A stretch of DNA of 64,000 nucleotides from Pseudomonas putida (GCF_030159595.1 NZ_BSKJ01000012.1:62001-126000), one strand, 5' to 3'; positions 1 to 7,786 are shown, counted from the first letter of the stretch. Numbers and translations: made by a program. The notes: generated by a model from the sequence alone, not told the origin.

Positions 1-299
1 CGGGCAGAAATCCAGATAGGCAACTTCCGAATGAGGCACTGAACGTTCCTTGTACTTTTTTGTGAAGCGCCCGGCTGGCAAGCGCGTGATTCGACTATTC
101 AATGCCGTTATGCTGCTGCGCGGTAGTCAGCTCTTTCCTGGTACGTCGTAGGAGATTTCTCTATGCGCTTTTCCTCAGCGTTGAATCGTCGGAACGACTA
201 CCGCTTGTGGCATTGACTTGGCCCTACGTTGGACTTCCCCGCCCGGAAACCGCAAAATGGCCCCTTTCCTTCATCAACCTCTCCGGATCTGCTGACTCT
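1..299. other. Left-edge stretch without a supported full gene
   Basis: I see no confident protein gene here. The reading frame of the next gene stays open back to base 102, but its first 66 codons show no protein-like character and lie upstream of the recognisable Rossmann start at 300. The only translation signal is a very good Shine-Dalgarno (GTAGGAG) at about 149-154 in front of a 17-codon reading frame, listed separately. Confidence 0.5.
163..216 (+). CDS. Possible 17-codon leader peptide (uORF)
   Basis: An ATG at 163 lies 8 bases after a strong GTAGGAG ribosome site and opens MRFSSALNRRNDYRLWH, then TGA at 214-216. It ends 84 bases before the start of the sugar-nucleotide reductase-like gene. 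The peptide has no signal sequence or known motif; it is basic (four Arg) and ends in Leu-Trp-His. It could be a leader peptide affecting the downstream genes, or a chance frame. What supports it is the quality of its ribosome site compared with the weak site of the real gene downstream. Confidence 0.3.
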   Translation: MRFSSALNRRNDYRLWH

Positions 300-1184
300 A
301 TGCGTATGCGCCTAATGCTGTTGGGTGGTGGCAATGCCCTCGGGCAAGCGCTGATTCGTCTTGGGGCCGAGGAGGACATCGCATTCCTGGCGCCGCGCCC
401 GCCCGAGAACGGCTGGACGCCGGCCAGCCTCACCCAGCTGCTCGACGATCACCGCCCCGATGCCTTGGTCAACCTGGCCTATTACTTCGACTGGTTCCAG
501 GCCGAGTCGGTCAGCGAGCAACGCCTGGCTCAACAGGAGCGAGCGGTGGAGCGGCTGGCTGAACTGTGCCAGCACCACCAGATCACTTTGGTGCAGCCAT
601 CCAGCTACCGGGTATTCGATGGTTCGCGGGCTACGGCCTACAGCGAAAAGGACGAGCCAGTGCCGCTGGGCCTGCGTGGCCAGGCCTTGTGGCGCATCGA
701 GCAGAGTGTGCGCGCGACCTGCCCGCAGCATGTGCTGCTGCGTTTTGGCTGGTTGCTCGATGAAAGCATTGACGGGTCGCTGGGTCGCTTCCTGACCCGT
801 GCCGAACAGCCGCAAGAATTGCTGCTGGCCGATGACCGGCGGGGCAACCCGACACCGGTCGACGATGCTGCGCGGGTGATCTTGTCGGTGCTCAAGCAGC
901 TCGATTGCAGCGCGCCGCTGTGGGGCACCTACCATTACGCCGGCAACGAGGCGACCACGCCCCTGGCGCTGGGCCAGGCGATCCTTACCGAGGCAGGCCA
1001 GTACCGCCAGTTAGCCGTGCAGGCGCCGACGCCGCAGGCCCATGCCGCCCGGCCGGATGCCAGTGAAGAACCGCAGCACGCGGTGCTGGCCTGCAAGAAA
1101 ATCCTTCATACCTTCGGCATCAAGCCGCGCGCCTGGCGCGCCGGCCTGCCGCCTCTACTGGACCGGTTCTACCGCCATGGCTGA
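300..1184 (+). CDS. RmlD-like NAD(P)-binding sugar-nucleotide reductase family protein
   Basis: A 294-residue protein of the RmlD/extended SDR family, whose members reduce or epimerise nucleotide sugars for surface polysaccharides. The N-terminus has the dinucleotide-binding glycine motif GGGNALGQ at about residues 9-16. The start at 300 is chosen because the Rossmann beta strand begins there; an in-frame ATG at 306 is also possible and upstream codons look non-coding. Where RmlD normally shows YxxxK (a catalytic Tyr and Lys followed by an acidic stretch), this protein reads LGLRGQALWRIEQ, so both residues seem absent and the enzyme may be non-catalytic or use other residues. The last 8 bases overlap the next gene, so the two are co-translated. 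The substrate is unknown. Confidence 0.75.
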   Translation: MRMRLMLLGGGNALGQALIRLGAEEDIAFLAPRPPENGWTPASLTQLLDDHRPDALVNLAYYFDWFQAESVSEQRLAQQERAVERLAELCQHHQITLVQPSSYRVFDGSRATAYSEKDEPVPLGLRGQALWRIEQSVRATCPQHVLLRFGWLLDESIDGSLGRFLTRAEQPQELLLADDRRGNPTPVDDAARVILSVLKQLDCSAPLWGTYHYAGNEATTPLALGQAILTEAGQYRQLAVQAPTPQAHAARPDASEEPQHAVLACKKILHTFGIKPRAWRAGLPPLLDRFYRHG

Positions 1185-2109
1185 CGCCCCCATCCTGATC
1201 ACCGGCGGTGCCGGCTTCATCGGTTCCCACCTGTGCGATGCGTTGTTGGACAAAGGCTACGCCGTACGCATTCTCGACGACTTTTCCACTGGCCGGCGCA
1301 GCAACCTGCAGGTCGACCACCCACGGCTGGAACTGATCGAAGGCGATGTTGCCGATGCCGGTCTGGTCACGCAGGTGGCGGCAGGCTGCAGTGCCGTGGT
1401 GCACCTGGCTGCGGTGGCCTCGGTGCAGGCCTCGGTCGAGGACCCGGTGCGCACGCACCAGAGTAACTTCATCGGCACCCTGAACGTGTGTGAGGCGATG
1501 CGTGTGCATGGTCTGCGTCGGGTGTTGTTTGCCTCCAGTGCGGCGGTCTACGGCAACAATGGCGAGGGTGAGTCGATTGCCGAGGACACGCCAAAGGCAC
1601 CGCTGACCCCGTACGCGGTGGACAAGCTGGCCAGTGAGCAATACCTGGACTTTTACCGACGTCAGCATGGTCTGGAGCCGGTGGTGTTCCGCTTCTTCAA
1701 TATCTTCGGGCCACGCCAGGACCCGTCCTCGCCGTATTCCGGTGTGATCAGCATTTTCTGCGAACGAGCAGTACAGGGCTTGCCGATCACCATCTTTGGC
1801 GATGGAGAGCAGACCCGCGATTTCCTTTATGTGGGTGACCTGGTGCAGGTGATGGTGCAGGCGCTGGAGCAGCCGCAGGTCGAGGAGGGGGCGGTGAACA
1901 TCGGCCTCAACCAGGCCACTTCGCTGAACCAGTTGCTGGTGGCGCTGGAGAAGGTGGTAGGGAGCTTGCCGGCGGTTAGCTATGTGGCAGCGCGTTCGGG
2001 TGACATTCGCCATTCGCGGGCGGATAACCAGCGTTTGCTGGCGCGGTTCGAGTTTCCGCAGGCAACGCCGATGGTCGAGGGCCTGGCGCGGCTTCTCGGT
2101 AAAAGCTGA
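1177..2109 (+). CDS. NAD-dependent epimerase/dehydratase (UDP-glucose 4-epimerase-like)
   Basis: A 310-residue extended SDR. It has the NAD-binding motif GGAGFIGS (residues 10-17), an acidic residue after beta 2 (ILDD, favouring NAD), the SSAAVYG serine segment near residue 120 and the catalytic pair Tyr146/Lys150 (YAVDK). These are the features of GalE/WbpP-type enzymes that interconvert UDP-sugars at C4. The ATG at 1177 lies inside the last codons of the upstream gene, so the pair is a translationally coupled two-gene unit, plausibly supplying a sugar for LPS or exopolysaccharide. The exact sugar cannot be read from the sequence. A hairpin follows the stop. Confidence 0.85.
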   Translation: MADAPILITGGAGFIGSHLCDALLDKGYAVRILDDFSTGRRSNLQVDHPRLELIEGDVADAGLVTQVAAGCSAVVHLAAVASVQASVEDPVRTHQSNFIGTLNVCEAMRVHGLRRVLFASSAAVYGNNGEGESIAEDTPKAPLTPYAVDKLASEQYLDFYRRQHGLEPVVFRFFNIFGPRQDPSSPYSGVISIFCERAVQGLPITIFGDGEQTRDFLYVGDLVQVMVQALEQPQVEEGAVNIGLNQATSLNQLLVALEKVVGSLPAVSYVAARSGDIRHSRADNQRLLARFEFPQATPMVEGLARLLGKS

Positions 2110-2116
2110 TTACGCT

Positions 2117-2135
2117 GGGGCTGCGCAGCAGCCCC
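2117..2135. terminator. Stem-loop between convergent genes
   Basis: GGGGCTGC and GCAGCCCC form a perfect 8-bp stem with a GCA loop. It sits between the stop codons of the epimerase (plus strand) and the HxlR regulator (minus strand). There is no T-run on either side, so it may be a weak bidirectional terminator or a 3' end stabiliser. Confidence 0.5.
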
Positions 2136-2139
2136 AAAG

Positions 2140-2583
2140 TCACCCATGTCGCACAACTCTGCGCAGGCAATCTTCAACCCCCAGTACTCGCCCATCCGAA
2201 GCCCGCACCTGTAAAGTCTCAAGCGCCTGCAGCGTAGCACCCTCCACCAATTCCGAACGTGCCTCACCCGCTTCAAACAGATACCGCTCCCCCCACTGCC
2301 TCAAGCCAATCACCACTGGAAACACTGATCGGCCTTTCTCGGTCAGCACATATTCCTTGTAGGCACTGCCATCCGATGCCGGTTGCGTCGTCAGCAACCC
2401 ACTTTCCGTCAGCAGCTTGAGCCGTGAGGCGAGGATGTTCTTCGCCAGCCCCAGGTTCTTCTGAAATTCGCTGAAGCGCCGCAGGCCATCGAAGGCATCG
2501 CGCAGAATCATCAGCGCCCAGCGGTCACCCAATACCTCCAGCGCTCGGGCCACGGGGCATTGCGCATTGTTTTCATCGAGCAT
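2140..2583 (-). CDS. HxlR-family transcriptional regulator
   Basis: A 147-residue winged-helix protein of the HxlR/YodB type. The N-terminal signature CPVARALEVLGDRWALMILRD is clear, with the conserved cysteine at residue 9 that in relatives senses quinones or other electrophiles. It is transcribed away from an MFS exporter, and the 60-100 bases between them carry three copies of an AAACCAC half-site. The arrangement suggests that it represses itself and the exporter and is relieved by a toxic compound. The inducing ligand is not visible. The start ATG at 2583 is the only sensible one. Confidence 0.88.
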   Translation of the reverse strand: MLDENNAQCPVARALEVLGDRWALMILRDAFDGLRRFSEFQKNLGLAKNILASRLKLLTESGLLTTQPASDGSAYKEYVLTEKGRSVFPVVIGLRQWGERYLFEAGEARSELVEGATLQALETLQVRASDGRVLGVEDCLRRVVRHG

Positions 2584-2617
2584 GGGGTAGGCCTGTCCTG
2601 ATTGTCTGGTTGCAGAT

Positions 2618-2666
2618 TAAAACCACATTTGCTAAATAGCCAGAGGTGGTTTTAATTAGAAACCAC
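2618..2666. promoter_or_regulatory. Probable HxlR operator with three alternating half-sites
   Basis: TAAAACCAC (2618-2626) pairs with GTGGTTTTA (2646-2654), a perfect 9-bp inverted repeat with a 19-bp gap. The same central arm also pairs with AAACCAC (2660-2666), a 7-7-7 palindrome. AAACCACATT therefore occurs twice in direct orientation, 40 bp apart, and once inverted between. It lies between the divergent regulator and MFS starts, as expected of an autoregulatory operator. Confidence 0.65.
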
Positions 2667-2684
2667 ATTGACGAGGCCGTGCCG

Positions 2685-3878
2685 ATGACACGCTGGATAA
2701 CCCTGCTGCTTGCCATCACTAGTGCCATGGCGGTGGCGACGGTGTACTTCGCCCAACCTTTGCTCGAATCGATCGCAGCCGACCTGGGCGTGGCGCAGCA
2801 ACAGATTGGCTGGGTAATCGGCGCGACCCAGGCAGGTTATGCCCTGGGGCTACTGCTGATCGTGCCACTGGGGGACCTTATCGACCGCAAGTGCCTGTTG
2901 CTGGGCCAATTACTGTTTTCGGCCCTGGCGCTGGTCGGTGTCGGCATGGCGCCCAACTGGGCGATGTTGCTGCTGGCCTTGGCCATCACCGGGCTGATGG
3001 CCGTCATGGTGCAGGTCATGGTGGCGCATGCGGCCAGCCTCGCCTCACCCGGTGAGCAAGGGCAGGCTGTGGGCACCGTCACCAGTGGCATTGTGCTGGG
3101 TATTCTGTTGGCGCGCCTGGTGGCGGGCGGGCTAGCTGACATGGCCGGTTGGCGCAGTGTGTATCTGGTTGCCGCAGGGCTGCTGATGCTGCTGGCCCTG
3201 GTGCTGTGGCGCAGCCTGCCCAGCGGGCAGCCGTTGATGCGCCGGCCTGGCTATCGGGCGCTGATCGTGTCCCAGTTCCGTTTGTATCGGGAGGACAGGC
3301 TGCTGCGCCAGCGCGGCGTGTTTGGCGTATTGATCTTCGCCGCGTTCAGCGTGCTGTGGAGTGCCATGGTCATGCCCCTCAGCGCTGCACCATTGGCTTT
3401 GAGCCATACCGAAATTGGCCTGTTCGGCCTGGCAGGTGTTGCAGGTACTTTGGCTGCAGCGCGCGCTGGTCGATTGGCCGACCAGGGGCTGGGAGAGCGC
3501 ACCACCGGGCTGGCGCTGGCACTGCTGACGCTGTCGTGGTTGCCCACGGCCTTTGTCGGGCAGTCGCTGATAGCCTTTGTGCTAGGTGTGCTGATGCTGG
3601 ATTTTGCCGTGCAGGCGGTGCATGTCACCAACCAGACGCTGTTGCTGGCAGGGCGTGGCGCGATGGCCAGCCGGTTGATCGGCGCCTACATGTGTTGCTA
3701 TTCGCTTGGTAGCGGGCTGGGGGCGGTGCTGGCGGGCTGGGTGTTTGCCCATTGGGGCTGGGCTGCGGTGTGCGGGCTTGGCATGGTCATCAGCGCGGCA
3801 GCGCTGGGCTACTGGCTATGGCTGCAACGCGCGAGGGCGGCCGAAGCCGCCCTGCAGTGTTCAGGTCAGAACTTGTAG
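2685..3878 (+). CDS. MFS transporter (drug/toxin exporter type)
   Basis: A 397-residue inner-membrane protein with about 12 hydrophobic segments and the MFS loop 2-3 motif around GDLIDRK. It resembles small-molecule efflux carriers of the YdhP/AraJ-like kind rather than sugar importers. The ATG at 2685 is preferred; a GTG at 2646 would place the start inside the operator. It is divergent from the HxlR regulator, which probably controls it. The 3' end overlaps the oprG stop codon by 13 bases on the opposite strand, so the two genes converge with no room for a terminator. The substrate is unknown. Confidence 0.85.
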   Translation: MTRWITLLLAITSAMAVATVYFAQPLLESIAADLGVAQQQIGWVIGATQAGYALGLLLIVPLGDLIDRKCLLLGQLLFSALALVGVGMAPNWAMLLLALAITGLMAVMVQVMVAHAASLASPGEQGQAVGTVTSGIVLGILLARLVAGGLADMAGWRSVYLVAAGLLMLLALVLWRSLPSGQPLMRRPGYRALIVSQFRLYREDRLLRQRGVFGVLIFAAFSVLWSAMVMPLSAAPLALSHTEIGLFGLAGVAGTLAAARAGRLADQGLGERTTGLALALLTLSWLPTAFVGQSLIAFVLGVLMLDFAVQAVHVTNQTLLLAGRGAMASRLIGAYMCCYSLGSGLGAVLAGWVFAHWGWAAVCGLGMVISAAALGYWLWLQRARAAEAALQCSGQNL

Positions 3879-4549
3879 CCAAGGCCGACCATGTACACCC
3901 ACGGGTCGACGTCGACGTCGACCTTGGTTTTGCTGTAGCCCAGGGCGGTCGGGCCGTTGACGCTGGCTTTGGTGTCGATGTCGACGTACCAGACCGAGGC
4001 GTTGACCAGCAGGTTGTCGGTCAGCATGTAGTCCATGCCCAGTTGGCCGGCAATACCTACCGAATCCTGCAGCTTGAGGTTGCTGAAGCCTTGTTGCTTG
4101 CGTGCGCTGCTCAGGTCTTCGTCGAAGAACAGGGTGTAGTTGATACCGACACCGGCGTACGGCTGGAAGCGCGAATTCGGCTCCATCGGGTAGTACTGCA
4201 GCGAAAGGGTTGGCGGCAGTTGCTTGATGTCTGCCAGCTTGCCGTCCAGCCCGCCACCCAGGCCTTTTACGCCGACGGTGTGCTTGAACGGAGTGGCTGC
4301 CAGCAGCTCCAGGCCGATGTGGTCGGTGAGCATGTAGGCAAAGGTCAGGCCCAGCTGGGTGTCGCTGTCCAGGGTCGCCTTGGTGCCCGACACCTTGTTG
4401 CCGTCGAACTTCAGGTCGCCACTGCTCTCGTTCGGCGCAGTGGTGATGGCGCCTGCGCGCAGGATCATGTCCCCCGCCTGGTAGGCGTGGGCGGCAGGGG
4501 CGGCGAGCGCAAGGGCCACAAGCGAGGCGCCGAGCAAGGACTTGTTCAT
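3866..4549 (-). CDS. oprG: Outer-membrane protein OprG (OmpW family)
   Basis: A 227-residue OmpW-family eight-stranded beta-barrel. It has a signal peptide ending in AAPAAHA, then a mature chain rich in alternating hydrophobic residues, and ends in the C-terminal Phe (GLGYKF) typical of barrel proteins. The start at 4549 is set by GGGAG five bases upstream; a TTG four codons earlier is less likely. OmpW/OprG proteins form a lateral hydrophobic channel for small hydrophobic molecules or amino acids. In Pseudomonas, oprG is known to respond to iron and low oxygen, which fits the FNR/Anr-type site found upstream. Confidence 0.92.
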   Translation of the reverse strand: MNKSLLGASLVALALAAPAAHAYQAGDMILRAGAITTAPNESSGDLKFDGNKVSGTKATLDSDTQLGLTFAYMLTDHIGLELLAATPFKHTVGVKGLGGGLDGKLADIKQLPPTLSLQYYPMEPNSRFQPYAGVGINYTLFFDEDLSSARKQQGFSNLKLQDSVGIAGQLGMDYMLTDNLLVNASVWYVDIDTKASVNGPTALGYSKTKVDVDVDPWVYMVGLGYKF

Positions 4550-4586
4550 GGAAGCTCCCAAAGGACGTTATTAATTGAGTAGTCCA

Positions 4587-4592
4587 ATGGTA
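4587..4592 (-). promoter_or_regulatory. Predicted -10 element of oprG
   Basis: TACCAT on the minus strand lies where a -10 box should be for an FNR/Anr site centred at -41.5. It matches four of six positions of TATAAT and would start transcription about 31 bases before the oprG ATG. Confidence 0.5.
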
Positions 4593-4614
4593 CGGAGCTG
4601 GTTAAACAGAAAGT

Positions 4615-4628
4615 TTGACCCAGCTCAA
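4615..4628 (-). promoter_or_regulatory. FNR/Anr-type box upstream of oprG
   Basis: The sequence reads TTGA-GCTGGG-TCAA, the TTGA-N6-TCAA core of FNR/Anr sites. It is 66 bases before the oprG start and spaced as a class II activator site from a TACCAT -10 box. Anr activation of oprG is known in the genus; the exact site here is my inference. Confidence 0.65.
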
Positions 4629-4658
4629 AGAAGCGTCTTCACGCATTCGAAACAGTTC

Positions 4659-5225
4659 TCATCTCAGCTCATACGCGTATATTTTCTCGGCTTCCATCTG
4701 GTAACCGGCATCGGCCAGTTCGCTGCTGGAGGCTCTAACCTGCATCTTTCCCTCGATCCAGTAGGGCTGGTAGAGGTCTTCGACGCGTACGCCCATTTCG
4801 CTGAAAATATGCACGATCTGGTTAGACGGTGGTGGGGGCACATGGATGCACGCGCCGTAGTAAGGCACCAGCAGGAATTCGGTGGTGCGGCCTTCCTCGC
4901 TGACCTCCAGGGGCACGATGTAGCCGGGCAACTTGATCTGCTGGCCATCGAGGCTTTTTACCACCGGCGCGTCGGGGGCCTGTTGGCGCGCGGGTGGGGC
5001 GGATTCGGCAGACAGGGCGTTGCTGAGCTGTGACATGTCATGCAGCGGCGCCAATTGTGGCGGGATGACCGGGGCGCCTTCGGGGATCAGGGCGGGCCAG
5101 TCCAGCTCTTTGGGTTCGGCGGCCCATAGAGGCATCGCTACCAGCAACAGCAGGGCCAGCAGCATGTGCATTGCCGGCTTTTTCGCGGGCTTGCCCGCGA
5201 AGAAGGCAGTGAGGTTTCTGATCAT
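4659..5225 (-). CDS. DUF3299 family exported protein
   Basis: A DUF3299 protein of 188 residues from the first ATG (5225), or 168-170 from two later ATGs at 5171 and 5165. The later starts give a cleaner signal peptide (LLALLLLVAMPLWAAEP). The region between is made of a REP sequence translated as FAGKPAKKP, which is odd. An AAGAG site favours the first ATG; the later ones have no visible ribosome site. The mature part carries the family block GYIVPLEVSEEGRTTEFLLVPYYGACIHVPPPPSNQ. It is the last gene of the zinc-regulated ABC operon, 9 bases after the permease. DUF3299 proteins usually travel with these MacB-like transporters; the biochemical role is unknown. Confidence 0.8.
   Translation of the reverse strand: MIRNLTAFFAGKPAKKPAMHMLLALLLLVAMPLWAAEPKELDWPALIPEGAPVIPPQLAPLHDMSQLSNALSAESAPPARQQAPDAPVVKSLDGQQIKLPGYIVPLEVSEEGRTTEFLLVPYYGACIHVPPPPSNQIVHIFSEMGVRVEDLYQPYWIEGKMQVRASSSELADAGYQMEAEKIYAYELR
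5178..5203. repeat. REP-type sequence inside the 5' part of the DUF3299 gene
   Basis: TTCGCGGGCTTGCCCGCGAA is a perfect palindromic core of the Pseudomonas GCGGGYTTRCCCGC REP family. It lies between the first possible ATG (5225) and the ATG that starts a clean signal peptide (5171). Either REP DNA is being translated, or it marks the intergenic gap and the later start is correct. Confidence 0.75.
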
Positions 5226-5234
5226 TACAGGCTC

Positions 5235-6500
5235 TTAAAGATGAATGGACAGGCCGTCGGCCAGCGACTGCCTGTAGGCCCGCCAAGCGGGCACGCTCCC
5301 CATCAGCAACGCCGCCCCCAGGATGATAGCCAGCAGCGTCCACTCATGGGCACTCGGCAGGGCCAGCGGCAAATACAACCCATAATTGGCCTGCACATAC
5401 CCCTGTGCCACGGCGATACCCGCATACAGCAAGCCCAGTCCGGCCACGATCCCGACCGCCGCCAGTGACAGTGCCTCCAGCACCAGCAGCCCCGCGATAT
5501 GCCACGGCCTGGCCCCGACCGAACGCAAGATCGCCATTTCCCGCCGGCGCTCGTTCAGGCTGGTTAGAATCGCCGTGAGCATGCCGATCAAACCGGTCAG
5601 CACCACGAACAGCGACACCACGAACAACGCTTGCTCCGCCGTACCCATCAGGCTCCACAACTCTTGCAGGGCCACCCCGGGCAGGATCGCCAGCAATGGC
5701 TCGCTGCGGTAGTCGTTGATCTCCCGCTGCAGGCTGAACGTCGCGATCTTGTTGTTCAAGCCCAGCATGAAGGCGGTGATGGCGGCAGGTTGCAGGTCCA
5801 TCGTGCGTGCCTGTTCGGCGCTGATGCGCCCGGCGCCACGGGCCGGTACGCCGTTGTGCCAGTCGATATGGATGGCCTCCATGCCGCCCAGGCTGATATG
5901 CAAGGTGCGGTCGACCGGTGTGCCGGTGCGCTTGAGCACGCCAACCACGGTGAACGGTTTGTCGTCATGCTTGACCAGGCTGATCGCGGCCACGCCATGG
6001 GCCAGCACCAGCTTGTCGCCCAGTTTGTAGTGCAACGCCTCGGCCACTTCGGCGCCGAGCACGACCTCGAACGGGTCGCTGGCAAATTCACGCCCCTGGC
6101 TCAGTTCCAGAGGTTGATGGCGGCCGTACTGGTAATGGCTGAAGTAATCAGCTGTGGTGCCCATCACCCTGTAGCCGCGATGCGAGTCGCCCAGCGAGAT
6201 AGGGATTGCCCACTTCACCCGTGGGTCCTGTGCATAGTGCTGGAAGCTGTCCCAGCGGATGTTGTTGGTCGCGTTGCCAATGCGGAACACCGAATACAGC
6301 AGCAGGTTCACCGAGCCGGAGCGGGCGCCGACGATCAGGTCGGTACCGCTGATGGTGCTGGCGAAGCTGGCGCGGGCCTCGGTGCGAACACGCTCCACGG
6401 CCAGCAGCAGGCACACCGACAGGGCGATGGCAAACGCGGTGAGGAAAGCGGTGAAACGGCGGTTGGCCAGGCTGGCCAGGGCAAGGCGGAGCAGGTACAT
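5235..6500 (-). CDS. ABC transporter permease, FtsX/MacB-like
   Basis: A 421-residue permease of the FtsX/MacB/LolC type. It has an N-terminal membrane helix (ANRRFTAFLTAFAIALSVCLLLAVE), a periplasmic domain of about 230 residues, then three C-terminal helices. The start at 6500 has GGGAGG four bases upstream, and its ATG overlaps the TGA of the ATPase gene (TGATG), which shows coupling. In P. aeruginosa a related set (around PA4063-PA4066) is known to be Zur-controlled. MacB-type systems usually act as mechanotransmitters on periplasmic partners rather than as classical importers, so direct zinc transport is not certain. Confidence 0.85.
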   Translation of the reverse strand: MYLLRLALASLANRRFTAFLTAFAIALSVCLLLAVERVRTEARASFASTISGTDLIVGARSGSVNLLLYSVFRIGNATNNIRWDSFQHYAQDPRVKWAIPISLGDSHRGYRVMGTTADYFSHYQYGRHQPLELSQGREFASDPFEVVLGAEVAEALHYKLGDKLVLAHGVAAISLVKHDDKPFTVVGVLKRTGTPVDRTLHISLGGMEAIHIDWHNGVPARGAGRISAEQARTMDLQPAAITAFMLGLNNKIATFSLQREINDYRSEPLLAILPGVALQELWSLMGTAEQALFVVSLFVVLTGLIGMLTAILTSLNERRREMAILRSVGARPWHIAGLLVLEALSLAAVGIVAGLGLLYAGIAVAQGYVQANYGLYLPLALPSAHEWTLLAIILGAALLMGSVPAWRAYRQSLADGLSIHL

Positions 6501-7210
6501 CAGGCCTCCCGGGGCTTGGCGGCGCGGTTGAGTTCGGCCAGGGAAAGGTGGCGGTCGAACAGTGGCGCCAGGCTCTGGTCGTGGCTGACGAACAGCAGGC
6601 TGGCACCGGCGGCGCGGCATTCATCGAACAGCAAGCGGATGAACGCTTCGCGGGTGTCGGCATCCAGCGCCGAGGTCGGCTCGTCGGCAATCACCAGCTC
6701 GGGTTGGCCGATCAATGCGCGGGCGGCGGCCACTCGCTGCTGCTGGCCGATCGACAGGCTGTCGGCGCGGCGGGCGAGCAGGGCGGGGTCATCCAGGCCC
6801 AAGTGGGCCAGCAGCGTGCTGGCTGCCTGGTCGACACTGCCATGACGCTGCTCGGCGCGGGCCTTGCGGCTTTGCGAAAAGCGGCAGGGCAGCTCGACGT
6901 TTTCGCGTACCGAGAGGAACGGCAGCAGATTGAACTGCTGGAAAATGTAACCCGTGTGATCGACCCGAAAGCGGTCGCGAGCACCCTGGCCCAGGCTGCC
7001 GAGGTCCTGGCCGAGCAGCTGGATACGGCCTTGGGCTGGCACGTTCACCCCGCCCAGCAGGCCCAGCAAGGTGGTCTTGCCACTGCCGCTGGGGCCTTTG
7101 AGGAACAGGGCTTCACCAGCGTTCAGGTGGAAGGCCGGAATGTCCAGCAGCGGCGGCTGACCTGGCCAGGCAAACACCAGGTCATGCAGTTCGATCAACG
7201 GTTGGCTCAT
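6500..7210 (-). CDS. ABC transporter ATP-binding protein, MacB/LolD-like
   Basis: A 236-residue ATPase subunit. Walker A is GPSGSGKTT (about residue 39), the signature motif is LSIGQQQRVAAARAL and Walker B is LVIADEPTSALD. Its length and the pattern of the region between Walker A and the signature are those of LolD/MacB-type ATPases that pair with FtsX-like permeases. It starts directly after the stop of the DUF2796 gene (TGAATG, no spacer) and overlaps the permease start by one base, so all three are tightly coupled. It energises the permease from the cytoplasm. Confidence 0.9.
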   Translation of the reverse strand: MSQPLIELHDLVFAWPGQPPLLDIPAFHLNAGEALFLKGPSGSGKTTLLGLLGGVNVPAQGRIQLLGQDLGSLGQGARDRFRVDHTGYIFQQFNLLPFLSVRENVELPCRFSQSRKARAEQRHGSVDQAASTLLAHLGLDDPALLARRADSLSIGQQQRVAAARALIGQPELVIADEPTSALDADTREAFIRLLFDECRAAGASLLFVSHDQSLAPLFDRHLSLAELNRAAKPREA

Positions 7211-7786
7211 TCAGAAGGCGACCGCTGCCTTGGCCGGCGTGGTTTCCACACCTTTCTGGCCGTTAGGGCCGATCAGTTGCACGTTGATTTTCTGGGTTGC
7301 CGGGAAGGCCTTGAACAGCGGCGCGAGGTCCACTTGCGCCAGTTTGTCTGGGTTGGCGCAGGTCAGTTGATAGTGGGCGCCGATGTCGCTGTGCTGGTGG
7401 CCGTGCTCATGTTCGTCGCCATCATCGTCGGCCTTCGGGGCGTTACCGAACAGCGGGCTTTCCAGCTCTTGCTGGTCTTCTTTACAACCTGCGGCGGCAG
7501 AAAGCCCGAACAGCGCTAGCGGTGCTTCGAGCTGCTGGCGCACGGCGGCGACCTTGGCTTTGTCGGCATCGCTGCTGGCGGCATGTTCGAAGCCGACCAG
7601 GTTCATTGCCGGGCTGTCCAGTTCCAGCTCCAGGGTGTTGCCATCGAGCACGACGTTGAGCTTGGCTACGCCATGCTCGTGGGCGCCGAGGGTGCCATGG
7701 GCGTGGTCGTGATCATGGTCATCGTGGGCATGGGCCATGGCCAGTGGCAGCAAGGCGAAGGGCAGGGCGAGCAGCAGGCGACGCAT
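7211..7786 (-). CDS. DUF2796 (ZrgA-like) His-rich periplasmic zinc-related protein
   Basis: A 191-residue exported protein with a signal peptide (LPFALLPLAMAHA) followed at once by a histidine/aspartate cluster (HDDHDHDHAHG), and a second cluster (DEHEHGHQH) near residue 127. Such stretches bind zinc. DUF2796/ZrgA proteins are periplasmic factors for zinc uptake and are Zur-repressed in several gamma-proteobacteria. Here it is the first gene of the operon with the ABC pair and the DUF3299 gene, and a Zur-like palindrome lies 31 bases upstream. Inferred role: capturing or buffering zinc in the periplasm for the ABC system. Confidence 0.85.
   Translation of the reverse strand: MRRLLLALPFALLPLAMAHAHDDHDHDHAHGTLGAHEHGVAKLNVVLDGNTLELELDSPAMNLVGFEHAASSDADKAKVAAVRQQLEAPLALFGLSAAAGCKEDQQELESPLFGNAPKADDDGDEHEHGHQHSDIGAHYQLTCANPDKLAQVDLAPLFKAFPATQKINVQLIGPNGQKGVETTPAKAAVAF

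Noticed and set aside
102..299. N-terminal extension of the RmlD-like gene
   Set aside because: The 66 extra residues lack any domain, and the Rossmann strand begins only at 300.
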